A DNA stretch of 64,000 nt, from positions 1 to 64,000 of the forward strand of contig JAQSXJ010000010.1 in assembly GCA_029256725.1 (NCBI GenBank), read 5' to 3'. The notes beneath the pieces were generated by a model, which ran no database searches, had not been told where the DNA came from, and saw only the letters and a list, made by a program, of their open reading frames with translations. The translations under genes were made by a program, and so were the position numbers. The DNA is from Anaerocolumna sp. (GTDB lineage: Bacteria; Bacillota; Clostridia; Lachnospirales; Lachnospiraceae). Positions 32,253 to 41,760 of the stretch are shown here, in pieces (the first letter of the stretch is position 1; the number at the start of each line of letters is the position of its first letter).

Positions 32253-34337
32253 ATGATTAAAAAAGTAATGAAAAGATCAGTAGCGGTAATAGCCATCTTT
32301 TCAATGCTGGCAGCAGCAATGACTGGCTGTTCCAAAAAAGGTACGGAAGAAACAGTTAAGCCAACAGGAGAAGCTGTCACTGCCGAACCTACAGAAACAG
32401 ATACAACTACACCTGCGGGAGAAGCAAAAGTCCTGCGTTGGGGAACACACTGGCAGGCAGGTCTGGATCCCAATTATCAGGATCCTACTACAGGGGAATA
32501 CACAATGGACGAAGCTTCCAGACAGGCTTCATTAGCCGCATTACAGGCAGCGAAAGAACAGCTTAATGTAGATGTGGAATTTGTACAATACGCAACAGAT
32601 ACAAGAAGCGAATTGATTACAAGTGTACTGGCTAATAACCCTGTTTGCGATATCGCAGTCCTTTGGGGTGGTTCAGAAAATACAATTTTATCACAGAATA
32701 TTTTACAGCCTCTTGATGACTATTCAGATATGTTCTCAGATTCTGAATATTCCTGGATGTTTTATGACAAGTTATATGGTCACAATTACTTCCTGACCTC
32801 CAAGCAGGCTTTCATCCCTAGATGGCCATTAGTATATAATGCAACCATGATAGAAAAAGTGGATTCCTTAAAAGACAGTGAAGGAAAAACAATCTATCCT
32901 ACCGATCTCTTCCAGGATGGTAAATGGACTTGGAGTACCTTCAAAGATTACCTTTCAAAAATCCAGAGTTTTTACGCCAATACAAAAGCTCCTGACGGTA
33001 CTGAATTCGATACCGTTAAAGCATATGAAACAGATCATCGTTTTGCCGGACTTTCAGCTACCTTTGCTGCTGGTGGAGAGATATACGGTGCCAACGGTTT
33101 ATCAGCTGATTCAAAAGAATCCTTAAAAGCAGTTGCATATGTGAAGGAACTTATTGATGCAGGCGTGTTAACAGAATGCGGTCTTTATGATGACGGCTAC
33201 ACACCTAAATGGTTACAGGGTTCCAATGATTTCGGTGCTGGTGCAACAGTATTTACAGACAGTGCTGACTGGATTATTGCCGGAGCAGCTTCATCTGCAG
33301 CAGACAGAGGTGAATCTATAGGTATTGTTCCCTGGCCCAGACCCGATGATATGGCAGCAGATGACCCTAACTACAAACAGGTATTAACAGTTGGTGACAG
33401 TATGGGTATCTTAAAGGGTGTTGATGCTGAAACAACAAAACTTGCACTTGAATTCTTAAAGGTATATTACAGTACATATTACAAAACCCTTGGTGGTGTT
33501 GACAGTGTTTCTGCCTATAAAGACAGTGCAGCAACAGCCCAGGCAACTAATTTAGGTTTTGATATCTTCAATGAAACTTATGGCGATGACCTGTTAAAGA
33601 CTTTCCAGTATATTGCTAATCAGACAGTACCAAATGATTATTCTGATCTTCTTGGTTTCCGTGTGGTTTGGGATGATATTTTTGGTAAATCCCTTTATGG
33701 TGTTGATGGATATGCCTCCTATGATGTATCTATCGCTGCCAATAAGAACCTCTTTACTGAGAAAGCAGCTAATATGGAAGCAATCCTTTCCAGTGATGAA
33801 ATCAGAGATAACATTGCACCTACAATATCAGCTTCCACAGCTCTTGTATTCCCTGTAGGGACTGATCCTAAGAGCGTTGCCTTCTCCGATTATGTATCCA
33901 TCGAAGATGCAATTGATGGCGTACTTGATGCAACAACTGCAACTTATGACTACTCCGTAACTGACTTTTCAAAGGTTGGCAGCTATGGAGATGGACTTAA
34001 GGTAAAGATGGCTGATAAATCCGGAAACGAAGGAAGTATGAATACAACAGTAATCGTATTTAATCCTGATAATAAAACCGCTCCTGTAGTTACACCTGTT
34101 GAGGGTTATCGTCAGATTAAACTGGATGAGGATGTTTCCAAAATCTCCTGGAAAGGTGATTTTATAGCAAGTGCAGTGGATGCAGACGGTCTTGATGTTT
34201 CTGCTAATATTGCAGCGGATATTTCAAGTCTTGATACCTCTACACCAGGAGATTATGATGTTGTGATTACTGTAACAGATTTTGCAAGAAATAGCAGCGA
34301 AGTAACCTTAACTGTAACAGTTGGTGAAGCAGAGTAA
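32253..34337 (+). CDS. Extracellular solute-binding lipoprotein of a carbohydrate ABC importer
   Basis: A 694-residue lipoprotein: signal peptide with lipobox AMTGC (Cys at about residue 26), Thr/Glu-rich linker, then a family 1 solute-binding fold (RWGTHWQAGLDPNYQDP, ILSQNILQPLDDYSD, WPLVYNATMIEKV). It is longer than the usual 420-450 residues. The last ~150 residues (VFPVGTDPKSVAFSDYVS..., PVVTPVEGYRQIKLDEDVS, YDVVITVTDFARNSSEVTLTV) form Ig-like domains, which may hold the protein at the cell wall or widen the ligand surface. It is the first gene of the operon behind O1/O2. A strong hairpin follows, so it is probably made in excess over the permeases. Confidence 0.88.
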   Translation: MIKKVMKRSVAVIAIFSMLAAAMTGCSKKGTEETVKPTGEAVTAEPTETDTTTPAGEAKVLRWGTHWQAGLDPNYQDPTTGEYTMDEASRQASLAALQAAKEQLNVDVEFVQYATDTRSELITSVLANNPVCDIAVLWGGSENTILSQNILQPLDDYSDMFSDSEYSWMFYDKLYGHNYFLTSKQAFIPRWPLVYNATMIEKVDSLKDSEGKTIYPTDLFQDGKWTWSTFKDYLSKIQSFYANTKAPDGTEFDTVKAYETDHRFAGLSATFAAGGEIYGANGLSADSKESLKAVAYVKELIDAGVLTECGLYDDGYTPKWLQGSNDFGAGATVFTDSADWIIAGAASSAADRGESIGIVPWPRPDDMAADDPNYKQVLTVGDSMGILKGVDAETTKLALEFLKVYYSTYYKTLGGVDSVSAYKDSAATAQATNLGFDIFNETYGDDLLKTFQYIANQTVPNDYSDLLGFRVVWDDIFGKSLYGVDGYASYDVSIAANKNLFTEKAANMEAILSSDEIRDNIAPTISASTALVFPVGTDPKSVAFSDYVSIEDAIDGVLDATTATYDYSVTDFSKVGSYGDGLKVKMADKSGNEGSMNTTVIVFNPDNKTAPVVTPVEGYRQIKLDEDVSKISWKGDFIASAVDADGLDVSANIAADISSLDTSTPGDYDVVITVTDFARNSSEVTLTVTVGEAE

Positions 34338-34377
34338 TTATACATATTAAAAACACAGTAATTTAAAATTAAAATCT

Positions 34378-34436
34378 GGTTGCTGTAAACTGGCCCGTAA
34401 GATACTGCTGCAGTATTAGGCTGGTTTACAGCAACC
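34378..34436 (+). terminator. Intraoperonic hairpin after the first binding-protein gene
   Basis: GGTTGCTGTAAAC pairs with GTTTACAGCAACC, and a smaller hairpin (ATACTGC/GCAGTAT) lies inside. There is no T-tract. It likely acts as a partial terminator or 3' protective stem that raises binding-protein mRNA over the rest of the operon. Confidence 0.65.
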
Positions 34437-34504
34437 GATTTATAGTGGAAGAGAGTGATTTATATTTATTTGCTAAATTTATCTGGAAAGGCACAGGTAT
34501 CAGT

Positions 34505-37414
34505 ATGAAATCGAAGAAGTCCTTGATAGTTCTCATAGTAGCCGTTCTTGTAGTTGTTGCAGCGGTTATTGCCATGATTTTGAATAAGGATCATTCTAAG
34601 GGAATGAATGCAGTTCCAGCTTCAAATACCGTTGTTTATGACACCTCTTATAAGAATTATCTTGATCAGAATGGTTATAATGGAACTACTTTGGAAGCCA
34701 GTCTGCAAATAGATCTTAAGGATTTTCAGACAACTGATGGAATGACGGCAGAAACACAGGAGCGCAGCCTTGTAACAGGCGACAGCGGTTCAATTACCTG
34801 GACTTTTACAGCCCAGGAGGAAGGTTTTTATAACCTCGAGATCGGATATATCCCGCAGCCGGGTACTACTTCAGACATTCAGAGAAGGCTGCTGCTCAAT
34901 GGTGAAGTCTGCTATGACGGACTGGAGCAGGTAGTTTTTAAGCGCTTTTGGGCTGATGAAACTATTAAGAGCAAAGCTGGAAATGAAATAAGACCTAATA
35001 CCAATGAAGTTTATAAAGAAAGCAAAGTTTATGTGGAGGATTCCAAGAGAAGAATAGGAGAACCTTATGTTTTCTATTTGAAGAAAGGTACTAACACATT
35101 AACCTTTGAAGCAATCAAGGAGCCTGTTATATATACCTCCATTGAATTCAAAAAAGCGGATAAAGCACCAGATTATGCATCGGTGATTGACTCCTTAAAG
35201 AACCAGTATCAGGTATATGCAGGAGAGAATATCGTAGGTCAGGCGGAACGCTCTGAAGGCGGTACTTCTTATATAGAAAAAAATTCGTCTTCTATTAATA
35301 TTCAGAAGAATTACTCAGATCCTTTATTATATCCATATCACCCTTATAAGATCAAATATAATACGATAGGAGCAAATAACTGGAAACAACCCGGTAACTC
35401 CATATCCTGGGATATGGTTGTTCCGAAAGAAGGGCTTTATGAAATAACCTTTAAAGGAAGACAGAGTCTGAAGCGAGGAGTAACCTCCGTTAGAAGATTA
35501 TACATAAATGGAACCGTTCCTTATGCGGGGATGAATGCTGTTAACTTTGACTACAGCAGTGATATGGTTAACTATACGGTATCACAGACAGATGGTACAC
35601 CTTATCTTTTCTATCTGAAAGAGGGAACCAATACCATTACTCTCGAATGCGTAATGGGTGATTTCGGAAGCGTTATCAATGACGTGGAAGAAAGTATGTA
35701 TGCTTTAAATCAGTTATATCTAAAAGTTACGCAGATTACCGGACAGACCCCGGATAAATTCATAGATTATCAGATTGCAAAGAAAATCCCTGAGTTTCAG
35801 GAAATTATGAGTGCGGAAGAAGTAAGACTGAATCAGATAATTGAGAAGCTGGTAGCTATCACCGGCGAGAAAGGTGAAAACACCAGTCTCCTTGAAAAGA
35901 TGGCAGTGGAAGCCAAAGGTCTTGCCAAAAATCCTGAAAGCGTAATCGTTGAGGTTACACAGCTTAAGGAAAACATCTCAGCCTTAGCAACCTGGTTGGT
36001 TAACATCTCAGAAATGCCCCTTGAGCTTGACAGTTTAATCCTGTCAGCCCCGGAAGCAAAGTTGCCTAAAGCAAAGAGTAACTTTATAGAGGGAGCTTAT
36101 TACGGTACAATCCGCTTCTTCTCCACTTTCTTTGCTAAGAGCAGCCAGATAAGCCAGTCTGAGAGCAGTTCCGATTCCAATACCATTAAGGTATGGATGG
36201 TAAATGGAGGAGCGGCGACCAACGTGCAATCTATCGGCCGCGAACAGGCACAGATTATTCAAAATCTCATTGATGAGAAATTTACACCGGAAACCAATAT
36301 TAATATTGACCTTCAGTTAATCCCTGTTGATGTTGTATTAAGAGCTGCTCTCGCAGGAAATAGCCCTGATGCAGTAATTGGTCTTAATCAGGCAACGTTA
36401 CAGGATTTTGCAATGCGTGGAGCAGTAGTTGACCTGTCAAAGCTTGAGGGCTTTAAAGAAGCCACTGATAAATATTATCAGAGCGAGTTAGACGCTGCTA
36501 AGTATCTGGATGGAATCTATGGTATTCCTGAGCAGGCAGATTTTATGATGCTCTTTACCAGGGATGATATCTTAAAAGCCGTTGGTGCCAAGGTACCAAA
36601 GACCTGGCAGGACGTGAAAGATATTCTTCCGGCCTTAAAGAAAAATAATTATGAGTTCTTCCTTCCCAATGCTTCGGGAGCACCAAATTTCTACCCTTCC
36701 CTGGTATATCAGTTTGGCGGAGACTTATTTAAAGGTACCGGTAGTGATTATGGTATCGCAAGTGATCTTGGAACAGATGCTGCAATGGAAGCTTTTAAGA
36801 CTTACACAGAGTTCTTCACTAATTATGGCTTTAACCCTAATGTGGATTTCCCTACCAGGTTCCGTACCGGTGAAATGCCGATTGGTGTGGTTAAATATAC
36901 TACTTACTGCCAGCTGGAAGTATTTGCACCGGAAATCAAAGGTCTTTGGTCTTTTACTACGTTACCAGGTGTAACGGATGAAAGTGGACAGATAAATAAT
37001 TCTTACGTGTTAGAGACCATTAATAGTGCAATTCTTAATACCTCTGAAAGAAAAGAGGATACCTGGGAATTTATTAAATGGTGGACGGATACAGAAACAC
37101 AGCTTCAATATGCCAATACAGTAGAATCTGTTATGGGAACCTCCGCTCGTTATCCTGCTGCGGACCCGGAAGTTATTAAGCGATTACCCTGGAGTAACGC
37201 AGAACTTACTCAGATACTGGCACAGTTTGAAGCTACGGAAGGGGTACCTGCAGTTCCCGGTAACTATATGCTTACCAGAATGGTACTGTATTCCTTCAAT
37301 AATGTTGTAGCAGAGGGTGCTAACCCAAGAGAGACCCTGTATCTTAACCTTAAGACCATTGATAAGGAGATTACCAACAAAAGGCGGGAATTCCATCTGT
37401 CTGTTGAAGAGTAA
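34505..37414 (+). CDS. Membrane-anchored solute-binding protein fused to beta-sandwich domains
   Basis: A 969-residue protein from ATG 34505. Residues 8-28 are one hydrophobic helix (LIVLIVAVLVVVAAVIAMIL) without a lipobox or clear cleavage site, so it is probably an uncleaved anchor. Two repeated domains follow (about 60-235 and 265-430). Each has a W-x-F/M-x-V...EGxYxI/L pattern and a FYLKxGTNTxTxE strand, like carbohydrate-binding beta sandwiches. A helical linker (about 430-540) leads to a family 1 solute-binding domain (KVWMVNGGAATN, VIGLNQATLQDFAMRGAVVDLS, GIPEQADFMMLFTRDDIL, EFIKWWTDTETQLQYA). Such a fusion could capture a long glycan at the surface and hand it to the importer. It is followed by its probable permease pair. 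Confidence 0.85.
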   Translation: MKSKKSLIVLIVAVLVVVAAVIAMILNKDHSKGMNAVPASNTVVYDTSYKNYLDQNGYNGTTLEASLQIDLKDFQTTDGMTAETQERSLVTGDSGSITWTFTAQEEGFYNLEIGYIPQPGTTSDIQRRLLLNGEVCYDGLEQVVFKRFWADETIKSKAGNEIRPNTNEVYKESKVYVEDSKRRIGEPYVFYLKKGTNTLTFEAIKEPVIYTSIEFKKADKAPDYASVIDSLKNQYQVYAGENIVGQAERSEGGTSYIEKNSSSINIQKNYSDPLLYPYHPYKIKYNTIGANNWKQPGNSISWDMVVPKEGLYEITFKGRQSLKRGVTSVRRLYINGTVPYAGMNAVNFDYSSDMVNYTVSQTDGTPYLFYLKEGTNTITLECVMGDFGSVINDVEESMYALNQLYLKVTQITGQTPDKFIDYQIAKKIPEFQEIMSAEEVRLNQIIEKLVAITGEKGENTSLLEKMAVEAKGLAKNPESVIVEVTQLKENISALATWLVNISEMPLELDSLILSAPEAKLPKAKSNFIEGAYYGTIRFFSTFFAKSSQISQSESSSDSNTIKVWMVNGGAATNVQSIGREQAQIIQNLIDEKFTPETNINIDLQLIPVDVVLRAALAGNSPDAVIGLNQATLQDFAMRGAVVDLSKLEGFKEATDKYYQSELDAAKYLDGIYGIPEQADFMMLFTRDDILKAVGAKVPKTWQDVKDILPALKKNNYEFFLPNASGAPNFYPSLVYQFGGDLFKGTGSDYGIASDLGTDAAMEAFKTYTEFFTNYGFNPNVDFPTRFRTGEMPIGVVKYTTYCQLEVFAPEIKGLWSFTTLPGVTDESGQINNSYVLETINSAILNTSERKEDTWEFIKWWTDTETQLQYANTVESVMGTSARYPAADPEVIKRLPWSNAELTQILAQFEATEGVPAVPGNYMLTRMVLYSFNNVVAEGANPRETLYLNLKTIDKEITNKRREFHLSVEE

Positions 37415-37470
37415 CAGACGACTTATCATTACGGTTTTTCAGCTATAAAAATTATAAAGGAGGAATTTCC

Positions 37471-38373
37471 TTGAAAAAGAATAAAGAACCGTTTTCACTG
37501 GTTTGGAAGCATCATAAATACAAGTATTTGCTGATTGCACCTTTTGCTGTTGTTTTCTTGGTATTTACTTTGATTCCTGTTGTTGTATCTATCGTACTCA
37601 GTTTTACATCCTTTAATATGGTAGAAGCGCCTAGTTTTAACGGACTGTCCAATTACATAAATCTGCTGGTACGGGATGATGTATTCCTTATTGCGATAAA
37701 GAATACACTGTTATTTGCATTGATTACCGGACCTATCAGTTATATCATGTGCTTTCTCTTTGCCTGGATGATCAATGAGCTGCCTCCGGTGCCAAGATCT
37801 ATTATAACACTGGTATTTTATGCACCGTCTATCTCCGGTAATGCCTATATGATCTGGAAACTGATATTTTCCTCAGATACTTACGGATGGGCAAATGCCT
37901 GGCTGTTAAAATTAGGATTTATCCAGAGCCGTATCCTGTGGTTTGAAACTGCCAAATATGTCATGCCGATTCTGATTGTCGTACAGCTGTGGTTAAGCCT
38001 TGGAGTCAGCTTCCTGGCCTTCATTGCAGGTCTTCAGAATGTGGATAAATCCTGGTATGAAGCGGCTGCTGTAGAAGGTGTTAAGAATCGCTGGCAGGAG
38101 CTTTGGTATATCACCCTTCCTTCTATGAAACCTCAGCTGATGTTCGGTGCCGTTATGCAGATTACGGGCTCCTTATCGGTTTCCCAGATATCTATCGATC
38201 TGGCAGGATTCCCTTCTGTCAGCTATGCAGGCCATACCATACTGACACATTTACATGATTATGGTAATGTCAGATATGAGCTTGGCTACGCATGTACGAT
38301 TGCAGTAGTTCTGTTTTTTATTATGCTTCTGTGCAATATCATTGTTCAGAAACTGCTTCGTAAATTAGGCTAA
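37471..38373 (+). CDS. Carbohydrate ABC transporter permease (MalF/UgpA type), pair 1
   Basis: This 300-residue protein has six membrane helices and the EAA loop for ATPase docking (YEAAAVEGVKNRWQELWYITLPSMKP). Translation starts at TTG 37471 behind AAAGGAGG. It pairs with the next gene to form the channel. No ATPase gene is in the operon. Confidence 0.92.
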   Translation: MKKNKEPFSLVWKHHKYKYLLIAPFAVVFLVFTLIPVVVSIVLSFTSFNMVEAPSFNGLSNYINLLVRDDVFLIAIKNTLLFALITGPISYIMCFLFAWMINELPPVPRSIITLVFYAPSISGNAYMIWKLIFSSDTYGWANAWLLKLGFIQSRILWFETAKYVMPILIVVQLWLSLGVSFLAFIAGLQNVDKSWYEAAAVEGVKNRWQELWYITLPSMKPQLMFGAVMQITGSLSVSQISIDLAGFPSVSYAGHTILTHLHDYGNVRYELGYACTIAVVLFFIMLLCNIIVQKLLRKLG

Positions 38374-38409
38374 TACGTGCGCTGTGGCGTGCAGATGGGA
38401 GTTAATAGA

Positions 38410-39300
38410 ATGAAAAAATTATATAAATTTCTTGTGTCAAAGCTGCGTGCAAGAAAATTAAGAAGAAGAAACCGAAGCCTTATGGGAGATATGGGTCTTA
38501 CGATGGTGCTTGCTTTCTTTGGTTTATTCAGCCTTTTCCCACTTATATTTACTGTGGTAAATGCCTTTAAACCATTAAGTGAGATATTCATAATACCTCC
38601 TAAGATGACAGTAGAGAATCCTACCCTGAATAACTTTTTTGATCTGGCTACGATTGTTGAGAGCTTTAATGTACCTCTATCCAGATATATATTTAATACA
38701 GGTATGATAACCTTTCTTGGTACTTTCGGAACGGTGCTTTTAGGTTCTATGGCGGCCTTTCCCCTGGCGAAATATACCTTTCCCGGTTCCAAGGCAATGA
38801 GCAATATTATCGTATATGCACTTATGTTCAATGCTTCCGTAACAGCTATTCCTAATTACCTGATTATGAGCAGGCTCGGAATGATTGATACCTATTGGGC
38901 AGTAATTCTTCCGGCTGTCGGTTCTACCTTAGGACTCTACCTGATGAAGAACTTTATGGTACAGATACCTGATGAAATGCTTGAAGCAGCGAAAATTGAC
39001 GGTGCGGGTGAATTTAAGACCTACTGGAGTGTTGTTATGCCCTTGTGTAAACCTGCCTGGATAACACTGGTTATCCTGTCCTTTCAGCAGATGTGGGGTA
39101 CTACAGGCGGTGTATTTATCTATACCGAAGAATTAAAGCCGGTAACTTACGTGCTCCAGCAGCTGGTTAGCGGCGGTATATCCCGAACAGGCGTATCCTC
39201 AGCCATTTCCTTTATCATGCTGTTGGTTCCTGTTTCGGTATTCGTGCTATCCCAGAGCAATGTTATTGAAACTATGGCAACTTCCGGTGTGAAGGGTTAG
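38410..39300 (+). CDS. Carbohydrate ABC transporter permease (MalG type), pair 1
   Basis: This 296-residue protein has a basic N-terminus (KLRARKLRRRNRS), six helices and the EAA loop EMLEAAKIDGAGEFKTYWSVVMPLCKP. I place the start at ATG 38410, preceded by GGGAG; the frame begins at 38377. It is the partner of the preceding permease. Confidence 0.92.
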   Translation: MKKLYKFLVSKLRARKLRRRNRSLMGDMGLTMVLAFFGLFSLFPLIFTVVNAFKPLSEIFIIPPKMTVENPTLNNFFDLATIVESFNVPLSRYIFNTGMITFLGTFGTVLLGSMAAFPLAKYTFPGSKAMSNIIVYALMFNASVTAIPNYLIMSRLGMIDTYWAVILPAVGSTLGLYLMKNFMVQIPDEMLEAAKIDGAGEFKTYWSVVMPLCKPAWITLVILSFQQMWGTTGGVFIYTEELKPVTYVLQQLVSGGISRTGVSSAISFIMLLVPVSVFVLSQSNVIETMATSGVKG

Positions 39301-39314
39301 GAGGAAATGTTACG

Positions 39315-40784
39315 ATGAAGAAAAAAAGTTTACTAATCCTGCTTGTATTCCTGTTGGTGTTCCTTCCGACCAGAGTTTATGCTGCCGATGGTAAAAGTTA
39401 TGATTATGACGGTTATACCTATAATTACTGGGGAAATGCTGTAGAAAGCCCTGCGGCCTTCCAGCTTGATACTGTAATTGATGAAGCTGATATGGGTGGA
39501 ATCAAAGTGCAGGGGCTGAATGATGTTGCTACCAGCGAAGATGGTCACATATTCCTTGTTGATACCCTTGAAAGCAGAGTTAATATAGTAGATCAGAACG
39601 GAAACTTTGTTAAATCCCTAAAGGTTATCAGGGATGCTGATAATAAAATTGTTATCGATGAGAGTGGTGCTCAGCTGGTTCTTAGTACTCCAGAAGGCGT
39701 ATTTTATCAGGAGAAGAATAAAGAACTCTATATTGCAGATACGGGCGCAGAGAGAATTATTGTATTGGATGGTTCTGACTTTACCTTAAAGAGGGTAATT
39801 AAAAAGCCTGCGAATATGGCAGGAGTTTCAGAATTCAGACCCTCTAAAATAGTAGTGGATAGTGCGGACAGAATCTATGTGGTAGTTCAGTCAAGTTATG
39901 AAGGAATCATTGAGCTGAATCCGGATGGTACTTTCTCCAGGTATTTTGGTGTTAATTCTCCTTCTGTTAATTTTCTGGATTATTTCTGGAAATCCATCTC
40001 CTCTGACAGACAGAAGGAACAGATGAAGAAAACCTTTGCTCCAGCTTTTAATAATGTGGCTCTGGATTCTGACGGTTTTGTTTATGCGGTTACCTTTGAT
40101 GCAGCAGCTGAACATATGGTATTCCGTTTGAATTCCGGTGGCAAGAATGTCTTAAGAGAAAAGGGAAATACCTTTGTTATGGGAGATATTCATAATATGA
40201 ACATGAATGAGCAGAGTCAGTTTGTAGATGTAGCTGTAAAAGATTATGGTACATATGCGGTATTAGATAAATTCAAAGGAAGAATCTTTCTCTATGACTT
40301 TGACGGTCAGTTGCTGAATGCTTTTGGTTCTATCGGAAAAACAAAAGGCTCTTATTCAATTCCAACAGGTATTACCTGGTTAGGAGATAATCTGGTGGTA
40401 ACAGACAGTGCACTGAAATGCGCTTATATATTGAAACCTACAGACTTTGGAAAAGCAGCCTTACAGGCCAGTAAGAACTATTACTATGGTGATTGGGATG
40501 AAGCACTGGTACAGTTTGATAATATCCTTAAGTTAAACGCTAATTATGAAGTGGCATATGTAGGTATCGGTAAGAACTATCTGATGAAAGATGAATACGA
40601 AAAAGCCATGTATTACTTCAAACTTGGCAATAACCGTGAATTCTATTCCAAGGCCTATAACGGGCACAGAGGTGAAGTGTTACAGGATAACTTCGGAATC
40701 ATTGCTGTAATCTTCTTAGCTTTTATATCCCTCGTTCTATATACGGAAGTAAGATATCATAAAAAGGAGAGTGGACATAAATGA
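39315..40784 (+). CDS. Exported NHL beta-propeller/TPR protein with C-terminal membrane anchor
   Basis: This 489-residue protein has a signal peptide (LLILLVFLLVFLPTRVYAADG). NHL-type propeller blades follow (VQGLNDVATSEDGHIFLVDTLESRVNIVD, NKELYIADTGAERIIVLDGS, FRPSKIVVDSADRIYVVVQ, NVALDSDGFVYAVTF, SIPTGITWLGDNLVVTDS). Then come one or two TPR units (YYYGDWDEALVQFDNILKLNANYEVAYVGIGKNYLMKDEYEKAMYYFKLG) and a final membrane helix. The domain layout suggests an extracytoplasmic scaffold or sensor for the transporter. The function is not known. It overlaps the next gene by ATGA. Confidence 0.85.
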   Translation: MKKKSLLILLVFLLVFLPTRVYAADGKSYDYDGYTYNYWGNAVESPAAFQLDTVIDEADMGGIKVQGLNDVATSEDGHIFLVDTLESRVNIVDQNGNFVKSLKVIRDADNKIVIDESGAQLVLSTPEGVFYQEKNKELYIADTGAERIIVLDGSDFTLKRVIKKPANMAGVSEFRPSKIVVDSADRIYVVVQSSYEGIIELNPDGTFSRYFGVNSPSVNFLDYFWKSISSDRQKEQMKKTFAPAFNNVALDSDGFVYAVTFDAAAEHMVFRLNSGGKNVLREKGNTFVMGDIHNMNMNEQSQFVDVAVKDYGTYAVLDKFKGRIFLYDFDGQLLNAFGSIGKTKGSYSIPTGITWLGDNLVVTDSALKCAYILKPTDFGKAALQASKNYYYGDWDEALVQFDNILKLNANYEVAYVGIGKNYLMKDEYEKAMYYFKLGNNREFYSKAYNGHRGEVLQDNFGIIAVIFLAFISLVLYTEVRYHKKESGHK

Positions 40785-41416
40785 AAAATAAGGTCTTAAA
40801 AGAACAATTACATTATTTAAAATATGCCATGTTCCACCCTTTTGACAGCTTTTATGAAATTAAATACAGAGGGAAAGGCAGTGCTCTTATTGCCTCTGTT
40901 ATTCTGGTGCTTTACGGAATCATGCAGTGTATTTCCTATCAGTATACGGGTTTTGTCATGAATATGAATGCCATATTTCAAATGAACAGCATATCTATTT
41001 TTATTTCTGCTTTGTCCGTATTCCTGCTCTTTACAGTGAGCAACTGGACGATTACAACATTGTTTAATGGGAAAGGCAATATGAGAGATATCTATATTGT
41101 CTTAGGATATTCTGTTATTCCGATGCTGCTGCTTAACGGAGTTAGTGTATTTATCAGTAATTTTGTAATTATAGAAGAAGTTATTATATTAAGGTCCCTG
41201 CAGGGAATCGGAGTAGTGTGGTTTGTATTTATCCTGTTGGCAGGCTTATGCATTATTCATGAATATTCCTTTGCTGTTAATATTAAGACGCTGCTGGCAA
41301 CAGCGGTAGCTGCCTTTATTATTGTATTTTTAGGTATACTGTTCTTCTCGTTGATGGAGCGTATGTATTACTTTGTAATGACAGTTGCGAGTGAGCTGGT
41401 AAGAAGGATTAACTGA
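40781..41416 (+). CDS. Yip1-family integral membrane protein
   Basis: This 211-residue protein has five predicted membrane helices and the N-terminal segment LKYAMFHPFDSFYEIKYRGKGSALIAS typical of bacterial Yip1 domain proteins. It is translationally coupled to the NHL gene by ATGA. The biochemical role is unknown; repeated association with sugar ABC operons suggests an assembly or membrane-organising partner (inference). Confidence 0.8.
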   Translation: MKNKVLKEQLHYLKYAMFHPFDSFYEIKYRGKGSALIASVILVLYGIMQCISYQYTGFVMNMNAIFQMNSISIFISALSVFLLFTVSNWTITTLFNGKGNMRDIYIVLGYSVIPMLLLNGVSVFISNFVIIEEVIILRSLQGIGVVWFVFILLAGLCIIHEYSFAVNIKTLLATAVAAFIIVFLGILFFSLMERMYYFVMTVASELVRRIN

Positions 41417-41545
41417 CAGTGCATAGTTTGCGATGCCGCATAACTGGCATCATGTCGCTGGGGATGTGTTTGATAACAGCTTGTGCCATGCTGGGGTTCC
41501 GCTTTGTGGAAAACAAGGAGTGGTGTAGTTTCTCAAACACGACCT
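41417..41545 (+). other. Structured region upstream of the tandem RNA modules
   Basis: GATGCC/GGCATC (41432-41451) is a hairpin followed by the tail CTGGGGATGT, resembling the end of the modules described next. Then GTGTTTGA (41466-41473) and TCAAACAC (41533-41540) close a larger stem containing TTCC/GGAA. It may be a degenerate third module. No reading frame of interest is present. Confidence 0.4.
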
Positions 41546-41651
41546 AAGAGTGAAAGAAAATTTTAAAGGAAAGGCTGCCACAATGAGCTTCTTTCACTCT
41601 TTCATAGTTGTGGCAATATCACAGATCAGCCTGTGATATGCAAGGGGTGTA
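41546..41651 (+). ncRNA. Tandem structured RNA module 1 (cis-regulatory candidate)
   Basis: Stem P1 is AAGAGTGAAAGAA (41546-41558) with TTCTTTCACTCTT (41589-41601). Its loop holds TGCCACAA (41576-41583), which pairs with TTGTGGCA (41608-41615) downstream as a pseudoknot. Stem P2 is TATCACAG (41617-41624) with CTGTGATA (41631-41638), followed by the tail TGCAAGGGGTGT. Module 2 repeats this layout with compensatory changes. Confidence 0.6.
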
Positions 41652-41757
41652 AGGTTGAAAGAAAATATAATTATTGGAAGGATGCCACACAAGGATTCTT
41701 TCAACCTATTTATTTGTGGCAGTACCGCAAGCCGGCTTGCGGTAGGCAATGGGTGTA
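41652..41757 (+). ncRNA. Tandem structured RNA module 2, directly before the DUF5696 start codon
   Basis: P1 is AGGTTGAAAGAA (41652-41663) with TTCTTTCAACCT (41696-41707). The pseudoknot is TGCCACA (41683-41689) with TGTGGCA (41715-41721). P2 is TACCGCAAG (41723-41731) with CTTGCGGTA (41736-41744), tail GGCAATGGGTGTAAAC, then ATG 41761. Compared with module 1, base pairs in P1 and most of P2 differ on both sides in a compensating way, while the pseudoknot and tail are kept. The GGGTG tail overlaps the expected ribosome binding site. Confidence 0.6.
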
Positions 41758-41760
41758 AAC

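Noticed and set aside
41417-41757. c-di-GMP, cobalamin or fluoride riboswitch
   Set aside because: The conserved cores that I know for these classes are not present; only a new or unrecognised class fits.
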